Part shown: one piece after another, positions 50,493 to 58,057 of the stretch | Layout: every line of letters starts with the position of its first letter | Position numbering within the stretch: the first letter of the stretch is position 1 | The notes under the pieces: generated by a model | What the model was told of the DNA's origin: nothing | The model's input: only the letters and a program-made list of their open reading frames with translations | Database searches by the model: none | NCBI RefSeq assembly: GCF_035920365.1 | Contig: NZ_CP109150.1 | Location: 2,852,001 to 2,916,000, forward strand | From: Micromonospora sp. NBC_01740 | GTDB taxonomy: Bacteria; Actinomycetota; Actinomycetes; Mycobacteriales; Micromonosporaceae | Direction of reading: 5' to 3' | Length of the DNA: 64,000 bases | Made by a program: the position numbers and the translations under genes

Positions 50493-51461
50493 TCAGATGA
50501 GCACGCTCCAGGTCACCGGGCCGACGAGACCGTCGACGACGAGGCCGTTGCGGCTCTGGAAGCTGCGTACCGCGTTGGTGGTGACCGCACCGAAGCCGCC
50601 GTCGACGAGGAGGCTCGCCCCCCGGGCGTTGAGCGCGGTCTGGAGGCCGCGCACCAGGTCACCGGAGTTGCCCTCCCGCAGGGGCAGCACGAGCGCGGTC
50701 CAGGTGATCGGGCCGACCATGCCGTCGGCGTAGAGGCCCCGGCCGCTCTGGAACGACCTGACCGAAGCGGCGCAGCCCGGCCCGTAGACCCCGTCCACCA
50801 CGACGGAGACGCCGCGCGCCCGCACCAGGTACTGGATCACCCGGGGCACCCAGCCCGAGGCGCCCTGGCCGACGCTCGGGTAGCCGGTGCTGCCCACCGG
50901 GGCCGTGGAGCCGAGGGTGATGCCCCGGTTGGCCAGGAAGACCCGGGGGTCCATCGAGGTCAGCCGGGGGTTGTGGATCTCGAAGTGCAGGTGCGGGCCG
51001 GTCGAGTTGCCGGTGGTGCCCATCAGGCCGACCAACTGGCCGCAGCTGACCTGCTGGCCGGCGCTGACCAGCACCCGGTGCAGGTGGCCGTAGTAGGAGA
51101 AGTAGCCGTCGGCGTGGTTGATGTGGACGCTGTTGCCGGTGCGGCCGCCCAGCGGACCGCTCGCGGTGTCACCCGGGTACGAGTTGGTCTTGATGTCCCG
51201 GACGGTCCCGGCGGCCGTGGCGTAGACCGGGGTGCCCTGGCTGTTGGCCACGTCCCAGCCCAGGTGACCGGGCCGGCTGGGGCTCTTGTAGCCGGAGGTC
51301 AGCGTGCCGCGCGTCGGGTTGCTCCAGCCGGCGACGGCGGCCATCGCGGGGCTGGGCAGGCCGACGACCCCGATCCCCACGCCGACGCCGAGCGCCGTGA
51401 GGAGGGTGCGGCGTCGGGCCGGTAGGTGGCTCAGGCCGGCTGTCTCCGGTGCGTCACACAT
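50493..51461 (-). CDS. Secreted M23 family metallopeptidase with two peptidoglycan-binding repeats
   Basis: 322 residues. ATG 51461 follows GGAGG. A twin-arginine-like signal (RRRTLLTALGVGVGIGVVG, ending AMA) leads to a M23/LytM domain (about 50-180) with the zinc motifs HLGWD and HLHFE. Two PG_binding_1 repeats follow (about 205-265 and 268-322, each with V.G.VGP.TW). It should cut peptide cross-links in the cell wall outside the membrane. It ends 9 bases from the converging response-regulator gene and is unrelated to the biosynthetic cluster. Confidence 0.93.
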   Translation of the reverse strand: MCDAPETAGLSHLPARRRTLLTALGVGVGIGVVGLPSPAMAAVAGWSNPTRGTLTSGYKSPSRPGHLGWDVANSQGTPVYATAAGTVRDIKTNSYPGDTASGPLGGRTGNSVHINHADGYFSYYGHLHRVLVSAGQQVSCGQLVGLMGTTGNSTGPHLHFEIHNPRLTSMDPRVFLANRGITLGSTAPVGSTGYPSVGQGASGWVPRVIQYLVRARGVSVVVDGVYGPGCAASVRSFQSGRGLYADGMVGPITWTALVLPLREGNSGDLVRGLQTALNARGASLLVDGGFGAVTTNAVRSFQSRNGLVVDGLVGPVTWSVLI

Positions 51462-51521
51462 GTTGCCTCCGATGTTCGTCCCGAGGGGGCGGTTGGACGA
51501 TGGAGACCGGATCGTAAATCT

Positions 51522-51527
51522 TCTATA
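51522..51527 (-). promoter_or_regulatory. Possible -10 element of the M23 peptidase gene
   Basis: TATAGA on the minus strand, in an AT-rich patch of an otherwise GC-rich region, about 60 bases before the ATG. A TTTCAC 15 bases upstream could be the -35. This would leave a short leader with no room for a riboswitch. Confidence 0.35.
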
Positions 51528-51619
51528 TCGTCGGGGGCAATGGTGAAACTTTCCTACGGCCCGTCACGCACCGTGATTCGACGGGGTCGCGGGCCCGGGG
51601 TGCGCCACGGACGATTGCC

Positions 51620-51664
51620 GTCAACTTCAGGTTGACGGTCGACCGTCGTCAACCTATGGTTGAC
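51620..51664 (+). promoter_or_regulatory. Leaderless promoter with two GTCAAC-N5-GTTGAC operators
   Basis: Palindromes GTCAAC-N5-GTTGAC occur at 51620-51636 and 51648-51664, 28 bases centre to centre. The right half of the first supplies TTGACG (51632-51637) and the middle of the second supplies TATGGT (51655-51660), with 17 bases between them. Transcription would start about 51667, the A of the ATG, giving a leaderless mRNA. A protein bound at either site would cover the promoter. Confidence 0.7.
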
Positions 51665-51666
51665 GC

Positions 51667-52392
51667 ATGACGGAACCAGTGCAGATGAACAACCCGGTAC
51701 GCCTGGACGACCTGATCCAGGCGATCAAGAAGGCGCACACCGATGCGCTCGACCAGCTCACCGACGCGGTCATCGCGGCCGACCACCTCGGCGACGTCGC
51801 CGACCACCTGATCGGCCACTTCGTCGACCAGGCCCGCCGCTCGGGCGCGTCCTGGACCGACATCGGCCGCAGCATGGGCGTCAGCAAGCAGGCGGCACAG
51901 AAGCGCTTCGTGCCGAAGGCGGACGAGACGCCGCTGGACCCGCAGCAGGGCTTCGCCCGGTTCACCCCCCGGGCCCGCAACGTGGTGATGGCCGCGCAGA
52001 ACGAGGCCCGCGCCACCGGCCACGCCGAGACCCGCCCCGAGCACCTGGTGCTGGGGCTGCTCAGCGAGCCGGAGGCGCTGGCCGCGAAGGCGATCGTCGC
52101 CCAGGGAGTGTCGCTGGAGCGGGTGCGCGAGGCCGCGACGGCCGCGCTGCCGCCCTCGTCCGGCGAGGTGCCCGACCTGATCCCGTACGACGCCCAGGGC
52201 AAGAAGGCGCTGGAGCTGACCTTCCGGGAGGCCCTGCGGCTGGGGCACAACTACATCGGCACCGAGCACATCCTGCTCGCGCTCCTGGAGCACGAGAACG
52301 GTGCCGGCGCCCTCAGCGGGCTCGGCGTGACCAAGGCCGCGGTCGAGGCCTCGGTGGCGGCGGCGTTGCGGGCCGTCCAGGAGCAGGGCTGA
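51667..52392 (+). CDS. Clp N-terminal repeat protein with a helix-turn-helix segment
   Basis: 241 residues from ATG 51667. The N-terminal part has an HTH-like stretch (SWTDIGRSMGVSKQAAQKRF, about 60-80). The rest is a double Clp-N domain (about 95-240), with the two repeats seen as FTPRARNV...RPEHLVLGLL and YDAQGKKA...GTEHILLALL. There is no AAA+ ATPase part, so it is not ClpC itself. Clp-N domains bind adaptors or unfolded or arginine-phosphorylated proteins, so this looks like a stress regulator that couples client sensing to DNA binding (inference). No ribosome site is needed if the mRNA is leaderless. Autoregulation through the two palindromes is likely. Confidence 0.88.
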   Translation: MTEPVQMNNPVRLDDLIQAIKKAHTDALDQLTDAVIAADHLGDVADHLIGHFVDQARRSGASWTDIGRSMGVSKQAAQKRFVPKADETPLDPQQGFARFTPRARNVVMAAQNEARATGHAETRPEHLVLGLLSEPEALAAKAIVAQGVSLERVREAATAALPPSSGEVPDLIPYDAQGKKALELTFREALRLGHNYIGTEHILLALLEHENGAGALSGLGVTKAAVEASVAAALRAVQEQG

Positions 52393-52398
52393 CCCGGC

Positions 52399-52917
52399 TC
52401 AGGGCGCGGCGGGGAAGCCGTAGCGGGCGGCGTGCTCGGGATCTGTCGGGTCGACCTGACGGATCCCGGCGTCGGCGAGCCGCTTGTTGACCTCGTCGAG
52501 CCGCTCGCGCACCAACCGGGCCTCCTCCTCGGTGACCCGGCCCCGGTGCGGCCGGCCGGCGTGCTCGATCGTGCCGTAGTCGACCCGTTCCGCGCCCTTG
52601 CGGGCCTTCGGCGGGCGGACCCGCTCGGCCGTCTTCAACAGCTGCGCCATCGGCACGTCGGTCGCCATCGCGTCGAACTCGCTCGCGGTGAGCACCACCC
52701 GGCGCGGCTCGCCGTCGCCGTGCCGGTCGTGGATCTCGACCACCGCGACGTCCAGCGCGGCGTCGTCGATGCCCTCCACCTCGACCGGGGTGGCGTCCAG
52801 CCGCACGGGCCCCGCGACCAGGTCAGGGTGCTCCAGGACGACGACGCGGACCACCTCGTCGTCGGGCTGGATGACCGTGCCGCTGAAGTCGGAGACGTGG
52901 ATCGTCTTCTTGCCCAT
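52399..52917 (-). CDS. Conserved actinobacterial hypothetical protein
   Basis: 172 residues. ATG 52917 has AGGAGA about 11 bases upstream. The sequence starts MGKKTIHVSDFSG, is acidic and beta-rich in the first half, and ends in a helical, charged tail (EEEARLVRERLDEVNKRLADAGIR region). No signal peptide, membrane segment or catalytic motif is seen. It converges on the Clp-N gene with a 6-base gap. I do not recognise a function. Confidence 0.75.
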   Translation of the reverse strand: MGKKTIHVSDFSGTVIQPDDEVVRVVVLEHPDLVAGPVRLDATPVEVEGIDDAALDVAVVEIHDRHGDGEPRRVVLTASEFDAMATDVPMAQLLKTAERVRPPKARKGAERVDYGTIEHAGRPHRGRVTEEEARLVRERLDEVNKRLADAGIRQVDPTDPEHAARYGFPAAP

Positions 52918-53041
52918 GCGCGGAGCTTCTCCTGTCGTAGGCCGGGATGCCGGACCAGAAGAAATTACCCGACAGGTGTGCGAAAGCCGCCGGTGGACCG
53001 TCCGGGTGTGTCGCGCAGCCGCCCCCCGCCACGCGGGACGG

Positions 53042-53233
53042 TCAGCGGGTGTTCAGGCCGCCGCGCGAGGCGGCGCCGGCCGGCTGCTTGTCCACCTCGC
53101 TCCACGGCAGCGCCTCGGCCCCGGCGCGGTGACCCCGGTACGCCGACTGGGCCGGGAACCGCCCGGTGGCCTCGGTGGCCCGCCAGAGTCGCTCGGGGGC
53201 CTGGTGGTACCGGTCGTTCGGCTGATTCGGCAT
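53042..53233 (-). CDS. Small hypothetical protein, 63 residues
   Basis: ATG 53233 (MPNQPNDRYHQAPERLW). Almost every third codon position is G or C, as in real genes of this DNA, whereas the in-frame extension upstream (to 53263) has TTT and GTT codons. ATG 53239 is also possible. It is polar, rich in Arg, Ala and Gly, with no membrane segment or known domain. GGGA lies 10 bases before the chosen start. Confidence 0.5.
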   Translation of the reverse strand: MPNQPNDRYHQAPERLWRATEATGRFPAQSAYRGHRAGAEALPWSEVDKQPAGAASRGGLNTR

Positions 53234-53570
53234 GACCATACCGTCCCAAACAAAGTTGTCCATGTATGAAAATGAATATGACGGACGGTCGATGCGTCTG
53301 GTTCCCGTGATCGGCCGCCGTCCCACGAACCCGCGGTCATCGACGTACCTGTACGTCTACCCGCCCGCCGCGCTGCCCAACCCTCGACGCCGGCCCGCGT
53401 GCCACGGCGCCGGGCCCGCCGGGTCACGGGACGCCGGGCGGGCCCGCCCCGTGACGGATTCCGTGACGTGGTGCCGCCGTGCCCGCGTACGGTGATCGTC
53501 GGCGAGGCGGGCCGGGTGTCGGCGGCCCGGACGCCGAATGACCACGACGGCCGCGGGGAGGTGGGCGGCG
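53234..53570. other. Intergenic region between the small ORF and the GNAT gene
   Basis: It holds an AT-rich patch (about 53240-53285) unusual for this DNA, probably the promoter of the leftward small gene, and a 10-bp inverted repeat (53411-53420 with 53437-53446). No gene is supported. Confidence 0.5.
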
Positions 53571-54254
53571 ATGCTCGACCGGCGGCTGCACCTGCACCTG
53601 GCGAGCTGGCTCGGCCAGTGGCCGGCGGGGCCCGGGCTGCACGTGGTCGGCTCGCACCGGCGGGCCCGACCGGCCTGGGACGGCCGGCTCCGGCCCGCCG
53701 TCGCGGTGACCGCCGGCGCGAGCACCGTGCTCTCCGTGGCTCCCGACCGGGTCGCGGCGGTCCGCGAGCTGGCCCGGCTGCCGGGCGGGCCGCCGCTTCC
53801 GGCGCTGCCCGCCGCGGCCGGACGACCCGGCTGGGCGGTGCACGACGACGTGTTCCGGTGGAGCGTGGCGCCGGCCCCGCTGCCGGACGTGGGGGAGTGG
53901 ACACCTCCGGGCGCCGCCGGGCTGCCGTCCTGGCTGCGCCTGTTCGACCGGCCGGTGCTGGTGGTGCGCGACGCCCGGGGGCGCTATCTGGCCGGGGTCG
54001 GGATCAAGCGGCACGACGCGTACGGCCACGAACTCGCCGTCGGCACCGTGCCGGCGGCCCGGGGGCGGGGGCTGGCCCGGCGGCTGGTCGCCCAGGCGGC
54101 GCGCCGGGTGCTCGACGAGGGGGCCGTCCCGACGTACCTGCACGACCCCGCCAACACCGCCTCTGCCCGGGTGGCGACCGCCGCCGGCTTCCCCGACCGG
54201 GGCTGGCGCTCGTTCGTCGTCTACCCGCCCCGAGCGCGCCCGGACCCACTCTGA
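53571..54254 (+). CDS. GNAT family N-acetyltransferase
   Basis: 227 residues. ATG 53571 is chosen because GGGGAGG lies 9 bases upstream; ATG 53538 is in frame but has no site. The acetyl-CoA loop is visible near the C terminus as VPAARGRGLARRLV, followed by the typical ANTASARVATAAGF segment. The first 120 residues are unlike the core fold and probably form a second, degenerate GNAT-like or substrate-binding half. The acceptor substrate is unknown. Confidence 0.85.
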   Translation: MLDRRLHLHLASWLGQWPAGPGLHVVGSHRRARPAWDGRLRPAVAVTAGASTVLSVAPDRVAAVRELARLPGGPPLPALPAAAGRPGWAVHDDVFRWSVAPAPLPDVGEWTPPGAAGLPSWLRLFDRPVLVVRDARGRYLAGVGIKRHDAYGHELAVGTVPAARGRGLARRLVAQAARRVLDEGAVPTYLHDPANTASARVATAAGFPDRGWRSFVVYPPRARPDPL

Positions 54255-54278
54255 CCGCGTGCCCCCTCACGGCGGGGC

Positions 54279-54314
54279 GCGGACCGTGGATCCCGGGCCG
54301 GATCCACGGTCCGC
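54279..54314 (+). terminator. Hairpin after the GNAT gene
   Basis: A perfect 15-bp inverted repeat (54279-54293 with 54300-54314, arm GCGGACCGTGGATCC) with a 6-base loop, 24 bases after the GNAT stop. Confidence 0.7.
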
Positions 54315-54457
54315 AGTCTCCCCCAGGGTCCCGCAGGTGACGTGCGCACCGATCACGCTACGTAACTGTGGGGGTGAAGGCAAGATGCCGTAGGTGCGAT
54401 CCGGGTGTCGAATAACGGACTTGACCTGCGGCTACTCGGGGGATGGCGTCGTAAGGG

Positions 54458-55156
54458 TCAGTGACGCAGCGTACGAATGAGGTCGAGCACCTGCCGGGTC
54501 ACCGGGCGCAGCACGCGCAACCGGGACAGCCCCACCAGCCGGTCGACCAACGGCACCGCACCGTCGATGAGCTGCCGGGTGCGGGTCTGGCCGGGCGAGC
54601 GGTCGTAGACCCAGTAGAGCACCACCCCCATGTACCCCAACCAGAGCAGCTCCGGCAGGTGCGGGCGCAACTCCGGGTCGACCCGGGCGGTGGAGCCCTC
54701 CAGCGCCTCGGCGAAGAGACCGATCGCCGCCTCGCGCGGGCCGGACGACTCCGCCGAGAAGGGGCTCAGCGGGGAGGTCGGCTCCGCCGCCGTCTTGAAG
54801 AAGCTGGCGGCGAAGGAGTGCGACGGGGTGAGCACGTCGATCCCGGCGTGCATCACCCCCGCCAGCCGGGCGGCGAGGTCGGGTTCCCGGGCGAGCACCG
54901 GCCCGGCCGCCGCCCGGTGCTCCACCTGGGAACGGGCGTAGAACTCCTGGATCAGGTGTTCCTTGGAGCCGAAGTAGTAGTAGGCGTTGCCCACCGCCAC
55001 CCCGGCCTCCTGGGCGATGGCGCGCATGGTGGTCCGGGCGTACCCGCGCTCGCGGAACAGCCGCATCGCGGTGTCCAGGATGAGCTGCCGGGTCTGCTCG
55101 CCGCGCGCGGTCGCCGGCTCACCCGCAGCGGTCGTCGGCGCAGTCTGCTCGGTCAT
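54458..55156 (-). CDS. TetR family transcriptional regulator
   Basis: 232 residues from ATG 55156; GTG 55165 is also possible. The N-terminal TetR helix-turn-helix is clear (EQTRQLILDTAMRLF, then TTMRAIAQEAGVAVGNAYYYF). The C-terminal ligand domain is helical, without a recognisable specific ligand motif. It is the third gene of a minus-strand operon behind a membrane-protein gene and a DCC thiol-oxidoreductase gene, overlapping the latter by about 38 bases. Paired TTGAAC-N2-GTTCAA palindromes in front of the operon are its likely operators. Confidence 0.92.
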   Translation of the reverse strand: MTEQTAPTTAAGEPATARGEQTRQLILDTAMRLFRERGYARTTMRAIAQEAGVAVGNAYYYFGSKEHLIQEFYARSQVEHRAAAGPVLAREPDLAARLAGVMHAGIDVLTPSHSFAASFFKTAAEPTSPLSPFSAESSGPREAAIGLFAEALEGSTARVDPELRPHLPELLWLGYMGVVLYWVYDRSPGQTRTRQLIDGAVPLVDRLVGLSRLRVLRPVTRQVLDLIRTLRH

Positions 55157-55610
55157 CGGGGTCACCGTATCCCGCCAGGTCGTCGCCCGGCTCCGCCCAC
55201 GGGTCGCGAACGCGTTCGCGGACCGAGGCGGCGGCGGCGACCACCCGCCGGGCCAGAGGGAGCAGGTGCGGTCGGGCCAGCCGCTCGGCGGCGCCCCGGT
55301 GGTCGGCCAGGGCCCAGAGGCAGGCGAACCAGGCGCCGTCCCCGGCGTACACCTCGCCGGTGTCCGCGACCACGGTCAGGTCGCGCAGCGTGGCGTCGTG
55401 GTCCAGGCCGGGGAAGCGCCGCCGGGCCTCGGCCGAGCCGGCGGGCACGAACTCCAGGGGTACGAGCTGGGCGCGGGACGCCAGCCAGCGCCGGGCGGAC
55501 CGGCAGAGTGGGCAGTGCGCGTCGTAGAGGACGGTGAACCCCCGGACGCCACCGCCCCCGTGCGCGGTGGCGTCCGGGAGTCCGCCCGACCCGAGGGGCC
55601 TGACGGTCAT
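55119..55610 (-). CDS. DCC family (DUF393) thiol-disulfide oxidoreductase-like protein
   Basis: 163 residues from ATG 55610, ATGA overlap with the upstream gene. The family signature is visible: VLYDAHCPLCRSARRWL near residues 28-44, with the DxxCPxC motif that names the DCC family, plus a later WFACLWAL segment. These small proteins resemble thioredoxin-fold oxidoreductases, but their reactions are mostly unknown. Cotranscription with a membrane protein and a TetR gene suggests a small stress- or envelope-related unit. Confidence 0.85.
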   Translation of the reverse strand: MTVRPLGSGGLPDATAHGGGGVRGFTVLYDAHCPLCRSARRWLASRAQLVPLEFVPAGSAEARRRFPGLDHDATLRDLTVVADTGEVYAGDGAWFACLWALADHRGAAERLARPHLLPLARRVVAAAASVRERVRDPWAEPGDDLAGYGDPDDRADCADDRCG

Positions 55611-56239
55611 CGGACGGGCGGGCTGCCGGCCGGCCCGGTCTCCGCCCCCGGGCCGGCGGGGTGCGGGCCGGTAGGGCGCGGGCCGGCGGGCTGAGCGCCG
55701 GCGGGCTGGGCGCCAGCGGGGTGCGGGCCGGCAGGGTGAGCACCGGCGGGGTGCGGGCCGGCGGGATGCGGGCCGGCGGGGTGCGGGCCGGCGGGATGCG
55801 GGGCGGCCGGGTGCGGGCCAGCCGTGTGCGGGCCGCGGGGCGCGGGCGGCATCGGCAGTCGGCCGACCGGGGCGAGCGGCGGATGGGTGGCGAACTGGCG
55901 CAGCCGACCACGGCGGTACCGGCCGAGCGCGAAGACGTTGAAGAAGTGCAGCGCGCCGAGCACCAGCAGCACCAGGCCGATCTTGAGGGACAGCTCCTCC
56001 ATGGCCTGGGCGGTGGACCCGACCGGGTCGGGGTGCTTCATGGCCACCGTGACGTAGCCGAGGTTGAGCAGGTAGAAGCCGACGACGAGCAGGCTGTTGA
56101 CGGCCTTGGCCAGCCGTTCGTCGGCGAAGACCTCCTCCAGGAAGACCAGCCCGTTGCGCGACAGCGCCCGGGCCACCCAGACGGTCAGCCCGATGCTGAT
56201 CGCCAGGTAGACCAGGTACATCCAGACCTTTGTATCCAT
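55607..56239 (-). CDS. Membrane protein with three predicted helices and a GPHPA-repeat tail
   Basis: 210 residues from ATG 56239. Three hydrophobic segments occur near 6-24, 48-67 and 84-104. The C-terminal half (about 125-205) is a low-complexity chain of GPHPA-type pentapeptides (variants AGAHP, AGAQP, TGPHP), rich in Pro and His and possibly metal-binding. First gene of the operon with the DCC protein and TetR genes. The function of the membrane part is not recognised; it is the part likely to be conserved. Confidence 0.8.
   Translation of the reverse strand: MDTKVWMYLVYLAISIGLTVWVARALSRNGLVFLEEVFADERLAKAVNSLLVVGFYLLNLGYVTVAMKHPDPVGSTAQAMEELSLKIGLVLLVLGALHFFNVFALGRYRRGRLRQFATHPPLAPVGRLPMPPAPRGPHTAGPHPAAPHPAGPHPAGPHPAGPHPAGAHPAGPHPAGAQPAGAQPAGPRPTGPHPAGPGAETGPAGSPPVR
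55660..55850. repeat. 15-bp tandem repeats encoding GPHPA pentapeptides
   Basis: The plus strand shows repeated gcgggatgcgggccg and gcggggtgcgggccg units inside the membrane-protein gene, about ten or more copies with single-base differences. Because units are multiples of three, length changes would keep the frame. Confidence 0.8.
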
Positions 56240-56253
56240 CGCCGACGCCCCTT

Positions 56254-56309
56254 TTGAACGTGTTCAAATGTTGTCGCCTCAGCGTAGGCGACTTCTTGAA
56301 CACGTTCAA
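56254..56309. promoter_or_regulatory. Paired TTGAAC-N2-GTTCAA operators, probable TetR sites
   Basis: TTGAACGTGTTCAA at 56254-56267 and TTGAACACGTTCAA at 56296-56309 (extended to CTTGAACACGTTCAAG). Centres are 42 bases apart, four helical turns. They lie just upstream of the membrane protein-DCC-TetR operon. The expected ligand is the TetR protein encoded at 54458-55156 (inference). Confidence 0.75.
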
Positions 56310-56405
56310 GAGGGGCGTCGTGACCGTCGGCGTGGTCCGGTCGGGCGGGGGTCGGTAAGGTCGAGTCGCGCCGGTGCCGGCGCGACCTTCGACGGTGAGG
56401 CGGCC

Positions 56406-56762
56406 ATGGACCGGGGTGAGCGGAACGCGGAGCCGGGCCAGGTGGTCCTACGCCCGGCCGGTGAGATCGACATGGCCACCGCCGGCGAGTTCGAGGCGAC
56501 GCTCACCGAGGCGCTGCGCCGACCCGGCGTCCGGGAGGTCGTAGTCGACCTGGCCGACCTGCGGTTCCTGGACTCCAGCGGCGTACGCGTCCTGGTGCAC
56601 GGCGTCTCCGTGGGCCGCGAGCGCGACGTGACGATGCGGGTGACCGGCCCGCAGCCGGGCGTGGCGCGGGTCCTTCGGATCACCGGGGTCGGCACCCTGC
56701 TCGGGCTCGTCGACTCCGACGCCGACGAATCCGTCGCGCGGGGATGGCGCGGGCTGGACTGA
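56406..56762 (+). CDS. STAS-domain anti-sigma factor antagonist
   Basis: 118 residues. ATG 56406 has GTGAGG 6 bases upstream. It is a single STAS domain with the phospho-acceptor region FLDSSGV (Ser57/Ser58), as in SpoIIAA-like antagonists that release sigma factors when dephosphorylated. It converges on a gene for a PP2C phosphatase, the enzyme class that dephosphorylates such proteins, so the two probably act in the same partner-switching pathway. Confidence 0.9.
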   Translation: MDRGERNAEPGQVVLRPAGEIDMATAGEFEATLTEALRRPGVREVVVDLADLRFLDSSGVRVLVHGVSVGRERDVTMRVTGPQPGVARVLRITGVGTLLGLVDSDADESVARGWRGLD

Positions 56763-56763
56763 C

Positions 56764-57966
56764 TCAGGGCTCCGAGTTCGCCGCCGCGGCGGCGGACCAC
56801 TCGACCAGTAGCAGGGTCGCGTCGTCCTGGTGCGTCCCGCCCTGGTGTTCCGTCACCGCGTGACTGAGGCGGCGCAGCGTCTCCGCCGCCGGGCGACCGG
56901 AACCGATGTGCCGCTCGGCGAGATCCGCCAGGCGGGAGAGCCCGAACATCTCGCCCGCCGCGTCGCGCGCCTCGGTGACTCCGTCCGTGTACAGCAGCAG
57001 CCGGTCACCGGGCTCCAACCGGGTCCGCGCCACCTCGACGCGGCCGTCGGGCAGGCCGAGCGGGAGCCGGCGGCCCCCGGTCAGCCCCTGCACGGCCCGT
57101 CCCCGGCGCAGCAGCACCGGCGGCGGGTGTCCCGCGTTGACGTACCGCAGCGTTCCGGAGCCGGTGTCGAACTCGGCGAGCACGGCGGTGACGAACCGCG
57201 CGTCGTCCCACTGGCCGGCGATCGCGGCGTCCACCGCCCGGACCAGGCCGGGCAGGTCGGAGCCGGTACGCCGGGCCGCCCGCAGCGCCGCCAGCGCCAC
57301 CGAGGTGGTGAGCACCGCCGGCAGGCCGTGCCCGACCCCGTCGAGGATCGCCAGCGTCAGGGTTCCGCCGTGCACCGCGTAGTCGAAGGCGTCCCCACCG
57401 ACCTCGTAGCAGGGCTCGAGCAGGGCGCTGACCACCGCCTCCGAGGTGGCGAAGGTCAGCGGCGGGAGCAGGTTCCAGAGCAGCTCGGCGGAGACCCCCA
57501 TCGGCCGGCTGCGCCGCACCCGGTGCAGGGCGTCCCCGTAGTCCCTCTTGCTGGTGACCAGGTGGCCGACGAGCCCGGAGACGAGCCGGCAGCCGTCCCG
57601 TAGCGCCCCGTCGGCGAGGTCGGCGTCGGCCGGCGGAAACACCTCCAGCAGTCCCAGCCGGTCGGTGCCGTTGACGATCGGGACCCACAGCCGGGGCGGT
57701 GGCCCCTGCCCCGCGTGCACCTCGACCTGGGTGAAGGCCCGCCCCGCGAGGCTGGTGTCGATCGGCAGCACCTCCGGCGCCGCCCGCCTCGTCCCGGGCA
57801 GCGGGCGCAGGCCGTGCTGCTCGGCGTCGACCAGGTACACGGTCGCCGTCACGCCCAACGGCCCGAGCGCGGCGTCGACCGTGGCGGCGAGCTCGTCCGG
57901 GGGCAGCCGGTGGGACCGGGACACGAGGTCGGCCAGGGCCCGGTGCCATGGGTCGGTGGCGGTCAT
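56764..57966 (-). CDS. PP2C-type (SpoIIE-like) serine phosphatase with N-terminal GAF-like domain
   Basis: 400 residues from ATG 57966 (MTATDPWHRAL); an in-frame GTG/ATG further out (to 58029) adds a Pro/Arg-rich stretch. The GAF-like sensor spans about 15-155. The PP2C/SpoIIE phosphatase domain follows (about 185-390), with metal-binding motifs GGDAFDY, ILDGVGHG, LLYTDGVTEA and HQDDATLLLVE. It is cytoplasmic and likely dephosphorylates anti-sigma antagonists such as the STAS protein encoded 1 base away on the other strand. Confidence 0.92.
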   Translation of the reverse strand: MTATDPWHRALADLVSRSHRLPPDELAATVDAALGPLGVTATVYLVDAEQHGLRPLPGTRRAAPEVLPIDTSLAGRAFTQVEVHAGQGPPPRLWVPIVNGTDRLGLLEVFPPADADLADGALRDGCRLVSGLVGHLVTSKRDYGDALHRVRRSRPMGVSAELLWNLLPPLTFATSEAVVSALLEPCYEVGGDAFDYAVHGGTLTLAILDGVGHGLPAVLTTSVALAALRAARRTGSDLPGLVRAVDAAIAGQWDDARFVTAVLAEFDTGSGTLRYVNAGHPPPVLLRRGRAVQGLTGGRRLPLGLPDGRVEVARTRLEPGDRLLLYTDGVTEARDAAGEMFGLSRLADLAERHIGSGRPAAETLRRLSHAVTEHQGGTHQDDATLLLVEWSAAAAANSEP

Positions 57967-58057
57967 GCTGTCGCATACCCCGGCCGGGCCCGGTCGAAGC
58001 GGCCGGGCCCGCCCGTGAGTGACCGCCACCTGCCGGCGCGTACCCCCGGTGCCCGCG

